Shown: piece after piece, positions 5,331 to 13,284 of the stretch
Layout: every line of letters begins with the position of its first letter
How positions within the stretch are numbered: the stretch's first letter is position 1
Assembly (NCBI GenBank): GCA_019750655.1
Contig: JAIEOG010000012.1
Coordinates: forward strand, 1-13,284
DNA from: a bacterium
GTDB lineage: Bacteria; Bdellovibrionota; FAC87; UBA2466
Direction: 5' to 3'
DNA length: 13,284 nucleotides
The notes under the pieces: model-generated
Databases searched by the model: none
What the model was told of the DNA's origin: nothing
What the model saw: only the letters and a program-made list of their open reading frames with translations
Made by a program: the position numbers and the translations under genes

Positions 5331-8300
5331 ATGCGCACTTACCTCCGAAACCTCAAAGGCACTCGCCTTGCAGTTCTAATGTGGGTGAATTCCCTCGGGC
5401 GAGCGTCTGTCTTTTTTTTCCTGGCGTGCAGTATGCCCGCGCACGCCGATCGCCTTCATGATGCTCTAGAAGCTCGCTACAAATCTGCCAGCTGGTCGGG
5501 GAAATACCGTCGATCTTTCGATTCGATGTATTCGAACCCTCGCCCTCAAGATGCGGCTCTTATCAGTCAACGGAATGCGGATATGTTTTTGAGCGGTTTG
5601 AAAGCGCTCTATAAACCCGGCGTTAACGACCTGACTATTACTGACGACTTCAAAGATTTCTTGGACTCATCTGGTGTCCGCTTTAACCAAGAGGCAAGCA
5701 ATTACACCGATTATCCCAGACCCGAGGGCACGCGGGCGATGGTAGAGTTTCACCTCGCACGGCTTTACCGCGAGCAGTGGCTCAAGATACTGGCGCACTC
5801 CAAAGATCCGCTCAACGAGTTTTCCCCAGAAGTTTTGCTGCTGGGGGACCGTATGGAAAACGGTTGGCAGCAACCCTACCAATGGAAAGATGGAAAGTTT
5901 CTACAGCAGACGCGTTTACGGGCAGGCCAGGAGCAGCTCCTCACGCCAGAAATCTCAGCCACACTTCAAGCTCTAGAGAAAAAAGGGCTTCAAGGCGTAA
6001 GCTCCGGGCAATTAGCGGAGCTCCGGCAGTGGGCCGTGCAGAATGCCGAAAACCCTAAAGCCGGAAAAAATCTTGCGCTACTAGCAATGGCTTTGATCGA
6101 TGAGGTGCGCCGAGATTACAACCTGGTTGGCTCGCAAAAAGAGAGTCCATCGACCTTGCGAGTTCAAGACCCTCGGCTTGGAAGCCCAGCAGAGCGCTAC
6201 AACGGGGAATACGCCATCGCGGCTGCTAAAGCGGAAAAGGCGGTGAGCCCTGCTTTGCTCGAAACAACAGAATGGCGAGAGTACGAAGGGGCTCTGCACC
6301 GAAAGGGGCAAGTGCTTTCTCACTCCGATCGGTTGAGTTTCTCCAAACTCGGTGCGGCGCCTAAAAACCGTCTTGCAGAATTGCTATCACGGCCTGAGAC
6401 CCAAGGTTCCAAAGAAGTTGCGGGTTTGTTGGCCAAACTGGGCGATGCCGGAACGGAAAAAGAGATCGAAGCACTTTACCGGAAGCTTGTGACAGACGCT
6501 CCGTGGGTAAAGCAGATTGCCCGAAAAGGCGAGTACACAAAAAGCTTAGCAAGGCTCGCGACCGGCTTGAACGACTACCGCTACAAAGACAATCTTTTGG
6601 CAAATGGATTGCCACGAGAAGAAAATGAAGTGGCGGCTGGTCTGCTTGGGTGCTTGGCACATCTGGGAGAGGCTCCCCCGGTTGATTGGCGCTGCCCACT
6701 CGATCTTCCCAAGGGCAAGGGCTCGTACACTTCGGCGGAACTGAGAGACTTCTTGCTGAAATGGATTCCTAAGGCGATTGCAGCGCACCCCGATGCGGCT
6801 CTCGCGCACGAGAAGATTTACCAAGGCGCGAACTACCCAGACTACTTTGGCGATCTGATTTACGTTCTGAGCGGCCTCCTGGACGGGCATGTCGGGCAAC
6901 AGACTTTGGAAACAGCCTGGCAAAATATTCATGGCGGGGCCATGCGCGAAAAACGCGCTCTCCCACAAGCGCACGAACTAGCAGCTAAGTATGCAGGCAT
7001 TCCTGGTTTGAGTAAGCGTCTCGCAGCTTTCTCTTCCAAGAAGGATGTCGATCTCTACGAAGAGGTTCTAGCTCCGATCAAACAGGACGCCCAGCGACTG
7101 GGCCTTTTCGGGGGAGTGCCTATCGAAAACTGGTCTGAAGATCAGCGGACGGCGCTTAAGAAAATCGCCCCCCATCTTCCCTACCTGCCGGTCGAGGAAG
7201 TTCAAGGACTTCTCTCATCGCCTAAGTCGGTTGTGGCTTTGAGCGAACGACTCGGAGAGTTCAAGCTGAATGCAATGCCTCCTCTAGTGGGGCGTGCGCA
7301 GGCGGAACAGATCCGCTCTGAGAATTACAATCGCCTGATTCAGGGGCTGGCGCTCTTGGAGAAACTGGATTCGAAGGTGCCCTATGAGCGGGTTTGCCAG
7401 ATCTTCGATAAGTTCTACCTGGAGTCAGCCAAACGGAAGTCCCTTTGTGCTGAGCTCAAGGAGCAGGGCCACGATCTAAAGGCGCCCTACCAGCGCAAAG
7501 ACTTGGTGGTTTTGGAAAATCTTCTCGCGGAACAGGCGGCTGCGCTTGCGGCGGGTAAGAAAGAAGCCCCGGCCGGCAGTGGGTTTGTTGCCGATCTAAA
7601 GCACTGGCAGCAGCAGATGAGTGGGCTCCTTGCTCAAGCGCCGAAGCAAGGCAAAACCCCGCTTGCGCTTCAGTCTGAACGCCTTAAACGGATTTCATCC
7701 GAAGTAGAAACGGCCCCCTTGGAAAGAGTGAACTCCTGGTTGGAAGAGTTGGACCGCGAGATCCGCAATGGGGAAATCATGCTCCGGGGGAAACCGAACC
7801 CGGAGCTTCAGGACTTGGTTCAAGCTCAGATTCAACTTCGGAAGAAGATTGCGGAGCAACGGCATTCTACGCGTGTTTCTATCGGCAAACCGGTGGATAA
7901 ATCGAAAAAGACGATTAAGCCTCAGGGAAGTACGGATGTGAGCGAAGCCACAGAACTCGTCATTCCGCCGGAGATTGAAGCGATTGCGGAGACCGATCCA
8001 ACGACAGACCTCCGGGCGAAGGCCCCTACGATGCCTCTGCCGCACTTAAACCTAGAACTGCCCCGTTACTCGCTTCAGCGACAAGGCACGGAAGCGGCAA
8101 TCCACAATTTGGAAGGCGACAGCGCTGCTATTCTGGGTGCTCTGGATGATTTTGATAACAAGCAGAATATCGTCGGTGAAGCTAAGGCGCTCGCCGGAAA
8201 AGTCACCTCCGAATGGGAGGGGTGGGGCAGCGCCTTTAACCACCTCCAGGACAGTGCAGCCGCGGTGAAGTCTGCGCAGGAGGAGCGACAGATTCAAGAC

Positions 8301-11300
8301 ACTGAAGCGGCGGATAAAAAGCTGAAAGAGATTCAAGAGAAGGGACTAGCCAAGGCCGGAGATTGGCGAGCGGTGTTGCGCGATAACCACCAAGCGGCCT
8401 ACTTGCTGGAATTAGCAGGTCCTGAAAGATCCCGTTACCTCATGATGATGTCGTCGGATCAGCGGGCGGTCCTTCGGGATAAGGCGCAGCAGGCGAAAGC
8501 TTACGCAAGCCACTTGCGTTCCCAAGTATTGCCACGAGCAAAGGCGGCAGAGGCGCTTTTGACCGAATCCTATGGGAAGCGGCGGCCGGGTGCGGATGCC
8601 TCCTTAGCCAAAGTAGAAGGGTTGGCCGTTAAACACACCTCTTACTACAACGTGGTGGAGGCCAAAAAAATCCTCGAAAAAGCAGACAGCGAATGGACGC
8701 GGCTTATCGCTACGGATGGGAAGAAAGCCCTAGAAGCACTCCAAGCCGCCATTAGAGAAATCGATCAGCGTCGGCTTCTCGACCCCTGGTTAAAGCCCGG
8801 GCAGCCAAGTGTAAGTACGGTCTATTGGGAAACTCACGATGGTCCGCGGTGGTCGAAGGCTCCATGTTTTGGTGGCCCCGATCACAGCTTCCTGATTGGG
8901 TACACGGTTTCCGGATCCTGCTGGGAGCTGAGAAACAGCATTGAAGAAATGATCAAGGAGGCCATGAAGCATAGCACGCCCGCAGGGGCGACGAAGCTTC
9001 AAGCCGCCGTGACCAAAGAAGAACTCATGGACGCAGTTCACCTGCTTCGTGCGAAGGATACACCTTCGAGTGTCTTGCCTCTTCTGGAAGATGCTCTGAG
9101 ATACCCGCCGAGCCTTCTAAAGCAAAAAGAGGATTGGCTTATCGCGAAGAACAAGGCAGAGGCTGACCTGCTCGAGACGAACGATCACTTTGAGCAAAGG
9201 GCAGCCCAAGGGAGAGCCGCGCATGCAGAAGAGATGATGCAGCTTATTGCGGCCATTCCCGATGATCGATTAGTCATGGAATGGAAAAACCACGAGTTGG
9301 GGAAGCCGACCCCCGTTCTGAGCCATGATGATCTACAGGCGATGGCCCAAGCAAAAGCACGGCCTACGGTTTTGCCCGCGGATCGCAATAATCCGTCGCA
9401 GGATCTGGAGCAGATGTTCGAGGGCTACTATAAGGCCGTATTAAATCGCTCCCCCGATACTTCGTTCGATGAGTTGATTGCCTCGAATTTTAAATTTAAA
9501 GACCTCGGTACCCTGCAGTCGGGTTTCCTGAAGAATCTTCGCGAAAAAGCTTATAGGGACGTGGATGCCTTGGTGCACGGACGTCGGCCGGAGCGAGAGT
9601 TACAACGCAAAGCCTTGCTATTGGGGATGTCGAGTCTGATCAAGTGGATCGATCAGCAGATCGGCGATTTGGCTAAGAACAAGGAAGGGGGCGATTGGAT
9701 CCAAGATGGTTTCAAGCCGGATCCAGCAATGTCCGCGGAGAACTATCTCCAGCTCATTTCGATGCGTCAGTCGATGATGACGTTCGAGAAGCAGCGTTTT
9801 CTGGATAGTATTCAGTCCAAGCTTGAAAAACAGGGCGTGACGCTCAATACCCAAGCCGAAATAGCTCTCCTCGCATTGCCAGCGGGCGCAGTAGAAGCAC
9901 TCCGCTTCTATTTGATGAATTCTCAGTACCCCGGAGGCGAGAGGGAAATGCTGAACCCAAACGCCTCGAAGCTTCTAGCATTTCCTTTAACCCAGCTCCC
10001 AAAAGATTTCCGCTACTACCGTGGAAGCCTCCACGAGAGCTTACAAGCCTTAGTGAAGGGCCGCGATGCGACGACTGGACGCCCGATTTTTTCGGATCCG
10101 AAAAAAGCGGCAGAGATTGCGGAAAACTACAAGCGCAGGGAGACTTCTGGCCAGTCTATACCCGTGACGAATCTGCAGGAATCGCTCTCTGTTAGCCAGC
10201 AGTTTTCGCCCGAGGCAGTTCTGGTGGGTTTAGATGTACGTCAGAAGGCCTTTGATACGCTCCACGCGAAGGCTCTGAACGAGACAGCAGCGAGAGATCA
10301 CTATATTGCTGCAGACTATCTAGTCGACAATTTCTTTCGAAGAAATGGGTACTCGCTACCGAGTTTGAGTGAGGCTGCCCTCTTGGATCCAAATCGGATA
10401 CCTACGGGCGATTTGGAAGTCGTACAGGCCTTAGTAGAGCACGCGAGAGGGGAAGCTGAGCCTAGAAAGACGGAAATTTTACAACAGGTGAACGCTCTCT
10501 TAACGACGCCCGATCCACAATCCATTAATGCCGTCGCCAGCGCTCTCATGCCGGTCACCTACCGGCTTCTCTCGAATAAGAGAGAGCACCAGTTTGAATT
10601 TCAGGTTCAGCAAGACTTGCTTAAAGGGATGCCCTTAGATCTTGGCAAGCATTCAGACCCTGTGACCCAAGCCCTGGATAGAGATCTTCGAAAGAGTGCC
10701 TCGATACAAAAAGCTTCCGCTCATGCGGCGGGTCCCCCGCCGACGAAGGAAGAGCGTAAAGCGGTCGCTGAAATTGCGTCTCCAGACCCTGACAAGGATT
10801 CGGCAGAGGTGGAAGATGCGGTGAAGCGCGCCGAGCGAGCTGCTGCCTTGCGCCCATTGCTCAAAGCGAGTCTGGCGGAGTTTGTGATTGCGCAAAGAGC
10901 TCAACCGGTCGCGAAACCATCCGGAGTCCGCTGCACCAAGGAAGCTTTACCCGACACCAATATGGACTGGGCGGATGGGGATGTTGTGATGCGCTGGCGG
11001 GAAAAAGAGGCGCTAGCCAAGGCGATTCGAGAAAAATGCCACGAAGACGCCGCGCAGCTCTCCGACACAATAGCAGGGATGTTACGGGGGGTTCTTTTCG
11101 ATCAACGGAAGGATCTGCAGGAACTCTATGAATTGCAGAAGAAGCACACGGTAATCGAGCTGGGAATCGAGCGCATGGTGAAAGTAGGCGTCCAGCTCAC
11201 CGTTACCCATACCAAGAGTGGTGGACAACGAGAGGCGATCGAAGAGAACAGAAAACAGATCAAGTTATTAGAAGACGAAAAGGCGAAAGTAGATAAGCGT

Positions 11301-13284
11301 CTTGCTGAATTAGAGAAGTCGGTGGATGCACGTCTGGCTGCGCAGAAAAGCAAAGACGGCAAAGACATCGTCATGATGCGGCAAGAGCTGTTACAGCTCG
11401 CGGATGTGGAAGCAACCATCGATAAGTCGGTGATGCCCGCGATACACCAGGAGCAGGCTACAAAGCTTGCACAGCTTTGGTGGGCAAAGCACGGCCCCGA
11501 GCTCCCTGTCGCTGAAATTATTACTGCGCAGACCGAGGTTGCGGACGTTATTAAATCCATGGATGACAGCTTCGAAGAAGCTGAGGAAGTCGCCAAATCC
11601 TTGGCCTCCATGGAGATCCTGACTCCGGACCGGATGCAAGAGGGGGTTACCGCACGTAGTTTGTTAGATAGCTCTCAGGGGAGGGCTGCTACTCAAGACC
11701 TGCGAGATAGGTGGTCGGGCAACTCCGGGTCCGTCGGTTATCGGATTCCTCCGGCTTACGGTGAAAAACATCTGGAATCCCTAGTGGCTCGAGAGCTGGA
11801 AAAGCGCAAACAGCTGGAAGCGGCGGTACAGCCATTCTATGAGCTCCTGGGGCGGCAAGACGTTTTCGATCTGGCCCGTTGGGAGGGAGTAGATCTCACT
11901 CGGCTCAACGATCCGGTCCTACGAACAAAACTAGAAAAAGCAGGGCTTGAAGTAGAAAAAGTCTCCGGTAAGAACCCGTGGAAACTCTTCCACGCGCGTG
12001 TGGAAAAAGGGTTTAACGATTCGCTGATGCTCGACAAGTTCAAGGTGGGGGATAACTGGGTGGCGACCCTTGCCCCCGTTTCCCATGAACCAGGGAAAGA
12101 TCTGAAGTACGAATTTTCCTTCTCCCCCTTGATGACTAAGGGGAGAGTGAAAGGAGAGAACGAAACCGCACAGGCCTATGCCGATAAGTTAGATCATTTC
12201 GTCAACGGTAAGATGATCAACGGCCACCGTGCCCAGAGTATCCTCGCGAGCCGGAAACATGAGATTGCGGAGCGAGCGAATGCGCTTACTAGCTATCTGC
12301 TGGACGCGAAGTCTCTGATTACCGAAGGGCAGCTTTCGCTGACGCCTATTTTGGCTGGCCTCGAAGGGGAATATAAGCAGAATTTCGAGGCTGCAGCGGA
12401 ACTTTTTAAGATGGGGAATGTGCCCATTCGAGTGGGCGGTAAAACGGTCGATGCCCGCGAGTATGCGTTAGACATGCTCCACCAGCTTGAGTTCTTAGAG
12501 CATCCGGAGATGAAACTGGCGATTGAGAAGGCGCAGGAAGATCACGCGGCTAAAGCAGGGTTTATGGCAGAGCTAGCAGCTTCTTTCGTCATCGATTTCT
12601 ATTTGCGCCGTCCCGTGGCAACTGAAGCAGCTCTGGCCAGGAATGCGGCTCGGTCGTGGAAGTGGTGGAAAGCCAGCAAAGCTTTTACAGCGGCTGCCCT
12701 TGCTAAGCCGGGAATAAGCGGTGGCGCCGCTTTAACGAAAAATCTTACGATGGGTTTTTACCGCGGGTGGCAAGGCGGGCTGATGTCGGAACTATCTGCG
12801 AAAGCGATGGCGAACCAGGAGTGGCTGCGAAGTGCGGCAATGGCTCCCGTTGAACTTGGGTACGCCGGAATTATGGCGTGGGCCGGTGGGGAAGCTGCGG
12901 ATGGGAAGTATTCCACTTTTGTGGACAATGCAGGGCCGGATGGGCCTGGACACCCGGATGGGATTGCGGACGCGTTCCAATTCGGTACAGGGCGCTGGAT
13001 GGACGCAGAATTTTCCCAAATGCATTCCAGTGCGCTTAAGCTGGCGCAGAACTCTGCGATGTCAGGCGTGATTAAACAAAGATTGAAGTTCCTAAACGGT
13101 GAGGGGCTGATTGCAAAGGCGGCACGCAATGAGTGGGCGCGAGAGTTTGGGGTGATGTTTGGTACCACCTACCTGCGCAATGTGATTATTGAAGAGCAGC
13201 CCTCGGCTGTAGCGGCGTGGAACGCGGGTAACGCAGCTTTTATGGTGTTACCGTATGACGAATTATTTGCACGTGCGGCTGGCA
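5331..13284 (+). CDS. Giant exported helical protein of unknown function (3' end beyond window)
   Basis: One frame runs without a stop for 7.95 kb to the window end, giving at least 2,651 residues. No family was recognised. The N-terminus has two basic patches, a hydrophobic SVFFFLACSMPA core and an AHA-D cleavage site after residue 39, so the protein should leave the cytoplasm via Sec. The body is mostly predicted helix, rich in Ala, Leu, Glu, Lys and Gln. A Lys/Pro/acidic linker (about 855-912) and a Pro/acidic linker (about 1799-1830) separate three large parts. Residues about 1966-2006 form a strong coiled coil. A Trp/Gly/aromatic stretch near 1165-1200 holds Cys1179 and Cys1197, a likely disulfide. 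From about 2411 onward hydrophobic and Gly/Ala-rich helices appear, possibly membrane-interacting. ATG 5331 has a weak ribosome site; alternatives in frame are ATG 5379 (a shorter, cleaner signal peptide), GTG 5277 and TTG 5286. A TAG at 5220 limits extension. The long frame, the absence of competing plus-strand frames and the signal peptide make it certainly coding. Confidence 0.93.
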   Translation, partial: MRTYLRNLKGTRLAVLMWVNSLGRASVFFFLACSMPAHADRLHDALEARYKSASWSGKYRRSFDSMYSNPRPQDAALISQRNADMFLSGLKALYKPGVNDLTITDDFKDFLDSSGVRFNQEASNYTDYPRPEGTRAMVEFHLARLYREQWLKILAHSKDPLNEFSPEVLLLGDRMENGWQQPYQWKDGKFLQQTRLRAGQEQLLTPEISATLQALEKKGLQGVSSGQLAELRQWAVQNAENPKAGKNLALLAMALIDEVRRDYNLVGSQKESPSTLRVQDPRLGSPAERYNGEYAIAAAKAEKAVSPALLETTEWREYEGALHRKGQVLSHSDRLSFSKLGAAPKNRLAELLSRPETQGSKEVAGLLAKLGDAGTEKEIEALYRKLVTDAPWVKQIARKGEYTKSLARLATGLNDYRYKDNLLANGLPREENEVAAGLLGCLAHLGEAPPVDWRCPLDLPKGKGSYTSAELRDFLLKWIPKAIAAHPDAALAHEKIYQGANYPDYFGDLIYVLSGLLDGHVGQQTLETAWQNIHGGAMREKRALPQAHELAAKYAGIPGLSKRLAAFSSKKDVDLYEEVLAPIKQDAQRLGLFGGVPIENWSEDQRTALKKIAPHLPYLPVEEVQGLLSSPKSVVALSERLGEFKLNAMPPLVGRAQAEQIRSENYNRLIQGLALLEKLDSKVPYERVCQIFDKFYLESAKRKSLCAELKEQGHDLKAPYQRKDLVVLENLLAEQAAALAAGKKEAPAGSGFVADLKHWQQQMSGLLAQAPKQGKTPLALQSERLKRISSEVETAPLERVNSWLEELDREIRNGEIMLRGKPNPELQDLVQAQIQLRKKIAEQRHSTRVSIGKPVDKSKKTIKPQGSTDVSEATELVIPPEIEAIAETDPTTDLRAKAPTMPLPHLNLELPRYSLQRQGTEAAIHNLEGDSAAILGALDDFDNKQNIVGEAKALAGKVTSEWEGWGSAFNHLQDSAAAVKSAQEERQIQDTEAADKKLKEIQEKGLAKAGDWRAVLRDNHQAAYLLELAGPERSRYLMMMSSDQRAVLRDKAQQAKAYASHLRSQVLPRAKAAEALLTESYGKRRPGADASLAKVEGLAVKHTSYYNVVEAKKILEKADSEWTRLIATDGKKALEALQAAIREIDQRRLLDPWLKPGQPSVSTVYWETHDGPRWSKAPCFGGPDHSFLIGYTVSGSCWELRNSIEEMIKEAMKHSTPAGATKLQAAVTKEELMDAVHLLRAKDTPSSVLPLLEDALRYPPSLLKQKEDWLIAKNKAEADLLETNDHFEQRAAQGRAAHAEEMMQLIAAIPDDRLVMEWKNHELGKPTPVLSHDDLQAMAQAKARPTVLPADRNNPSQDLEQMFEGYYKAVLNRSPDTSFDELIASNFKFKDLGTLQSGFLKNLREKAYRDVDALVHGRRPERELQRKALLLGMSSLIKWIDQQIGDLAKNKEGGDWIQDGFKPDPAMSAENYLQLISMRQSMMTFEKQRFLDSIQSKLEKQGVTLNTQAEIALLALPAGAVEALRFYLMNSQYPGGEREMLNPNASKLLAFPLTQLPKDFRYYRGSLHESLQALVKGRDATTGRPIFSDPKKAAEIAENYKRRETSGQSIPVTNLQESLSVSQQFSPEAVLVGLDVRQKAFDTLHAKALNETAARDHYIAADYLVDNFFRRNGYSLPSLSEAALLDPNRIPTGDLEVVQALVEHARGEAEPRKTEILQQVNALLTTPDPQSINAVASALMPVTYRLLSNKREHQFEFQVQQDLLKGMPLDLGKHSDPVTQALDRDLRKSASIQKASAHAAGPPPTKEERKAVAEIASPDPDKDSAEVEDAVKRAERAAALRPLLKASLAEFVIAQRAQPVAKPSGVRCTKEALPDTNMDWADGDVVMRWREKEALAKAIREKCHEDAAQLSDTIAGMLRGVLFDQRKDLQELYELQKKHTVIELGIERMVKVGVQLTVTHTKSGGQREAIEENRKQIKLLEDEKAKVDKRLAELEKSVDARLAAQKSKDGKDIVMMRQELLQLADVEATIDKSVMPAIHQEQATKLAQLWWAKHGPELPVAEIITAQTEVADVIKSMDDSFEEAEEVAKSLASMEILTPDRMQEGVTARSLLDSSQGRAATQDLRDRWSGNSGSVGYRIPPAYGEKHLESLVARELEKRKQLEAAVQPFYELLGRQDVFDLARWEGVDLTRLNDPVLRTKLEKAGLEVEKVSGKNPWKLFHARVEKGFNDSLMLDKFKVGDNWVATLAPVSHEPGKDLKYEFSFSPLMTKGRVKGENETAQAYADKLDHFVNGKMINGHRAQSILASRKHEIAERANALTSYLLDAKSLITEGQLSLTPILAGLEGEYKQNFEAAAELFKMGNVPIRVGGKTVDAREYALDMLHQLEFLEHPEMKLAIEKAQEDHAAKAGFMAELAASFVIDFYLRRPVATEAALARNAARSWKWWKASKAFTAAALAKPGISGGAALTKNLTMGFYRGWQGGLMSELSAKAMANQEWLRSAAMAPVELGYAGIMAWAGGEAADGKYSTFVDNAGPDGPGHPDGIADAFQFGTGRWMDAEFSQMHSSALKLAQNSAMSGVIKQRLKFLNGEGLIAKAARNEWAREFGVMFGTTYLRNVIIEEQPSAVAAWNAGNAAFMVLPYDELFARAAG

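Noticed and set aside
6546..6974. 142-codon minus-strand frame and similar frames on the minus strand across 5667-13168
   Set aside because: All lie opposite the continuous giant plus-strand frame, lack ribosome sites and show no motifs; they are shadows of its codon use.

Overview
The window looks like chromosomal DNA from a Gram-negative bacterium of moderate GC content (mid-50s percent by eye). The evidence is a Lol/Lsp-type lipoprotein, several exported proteins and housekeeping genes of proteobacterial type (Dus, stand-alone PpiC, YchJ-like SEC-C protein). The mix of small housekeeping genes with very large, unrecognised exported proteins would suit a predatory or deltaproteobacterium-like lineage such as Bdellovibrionota or Myxococcota. 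That placement is an inference with low confidence, because no marker gene settles it. I saw no tRNA, rRNA, CRISPR array, transposase or phage gene.

Left part (1-3491). A tRNA-dihydrouridine synthase runs leftward off the window edge. It diverges from a tight pair, ppiC and a YchJ-like SEC-C zinc-binding protein, separated by 3 bases and preceded by a good sigma70-type promoter. Next come an unrecognised protein with a possible signal peptide and a coiled coil (about 1640-2287), a small lipoprotein (2477-3007), and 22 bases later a four-helix membrane protein of the Mpo1/DUF962 family (3030-3491).

Middle (3473-5330). The Mpo1-like gene converges on a leftward gene for a 515-residue exported, helix-rich protein of unknown function with a C-terminal cysteine cluster (3524-5071). 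In this junction each gene's last codons hold a hairpin plus T-tract that can terminate the opposite gene. This explains the Lys-rich tail of both proteins. A 259-base divergent spacer with a short perfect inverted repeat follows.

Right part (about 5331-13284). One uninterrupted rightward reading frame fills the remaining 7.95 kb and is still open at the window end, so it encodes at least 2,651 residues. It starts with a signal peptide ending in Ala-His-Ala, and the rest is predicted to be mostly helical. At least two Pro/charged linkers divide it, a strong coiled coil lies near residues 1966-2006, and the visible C-terminal part is richer in hydrophobic and small residues. I recognise no family in it. 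This giant exported protein, with its divergent exported neighbour, is the best candidate here for something undescribed. Its translation start is ambiguous: the best Shine-Dalgarno/ATG pair is out of frame, and a T8 run lies in the overlap.
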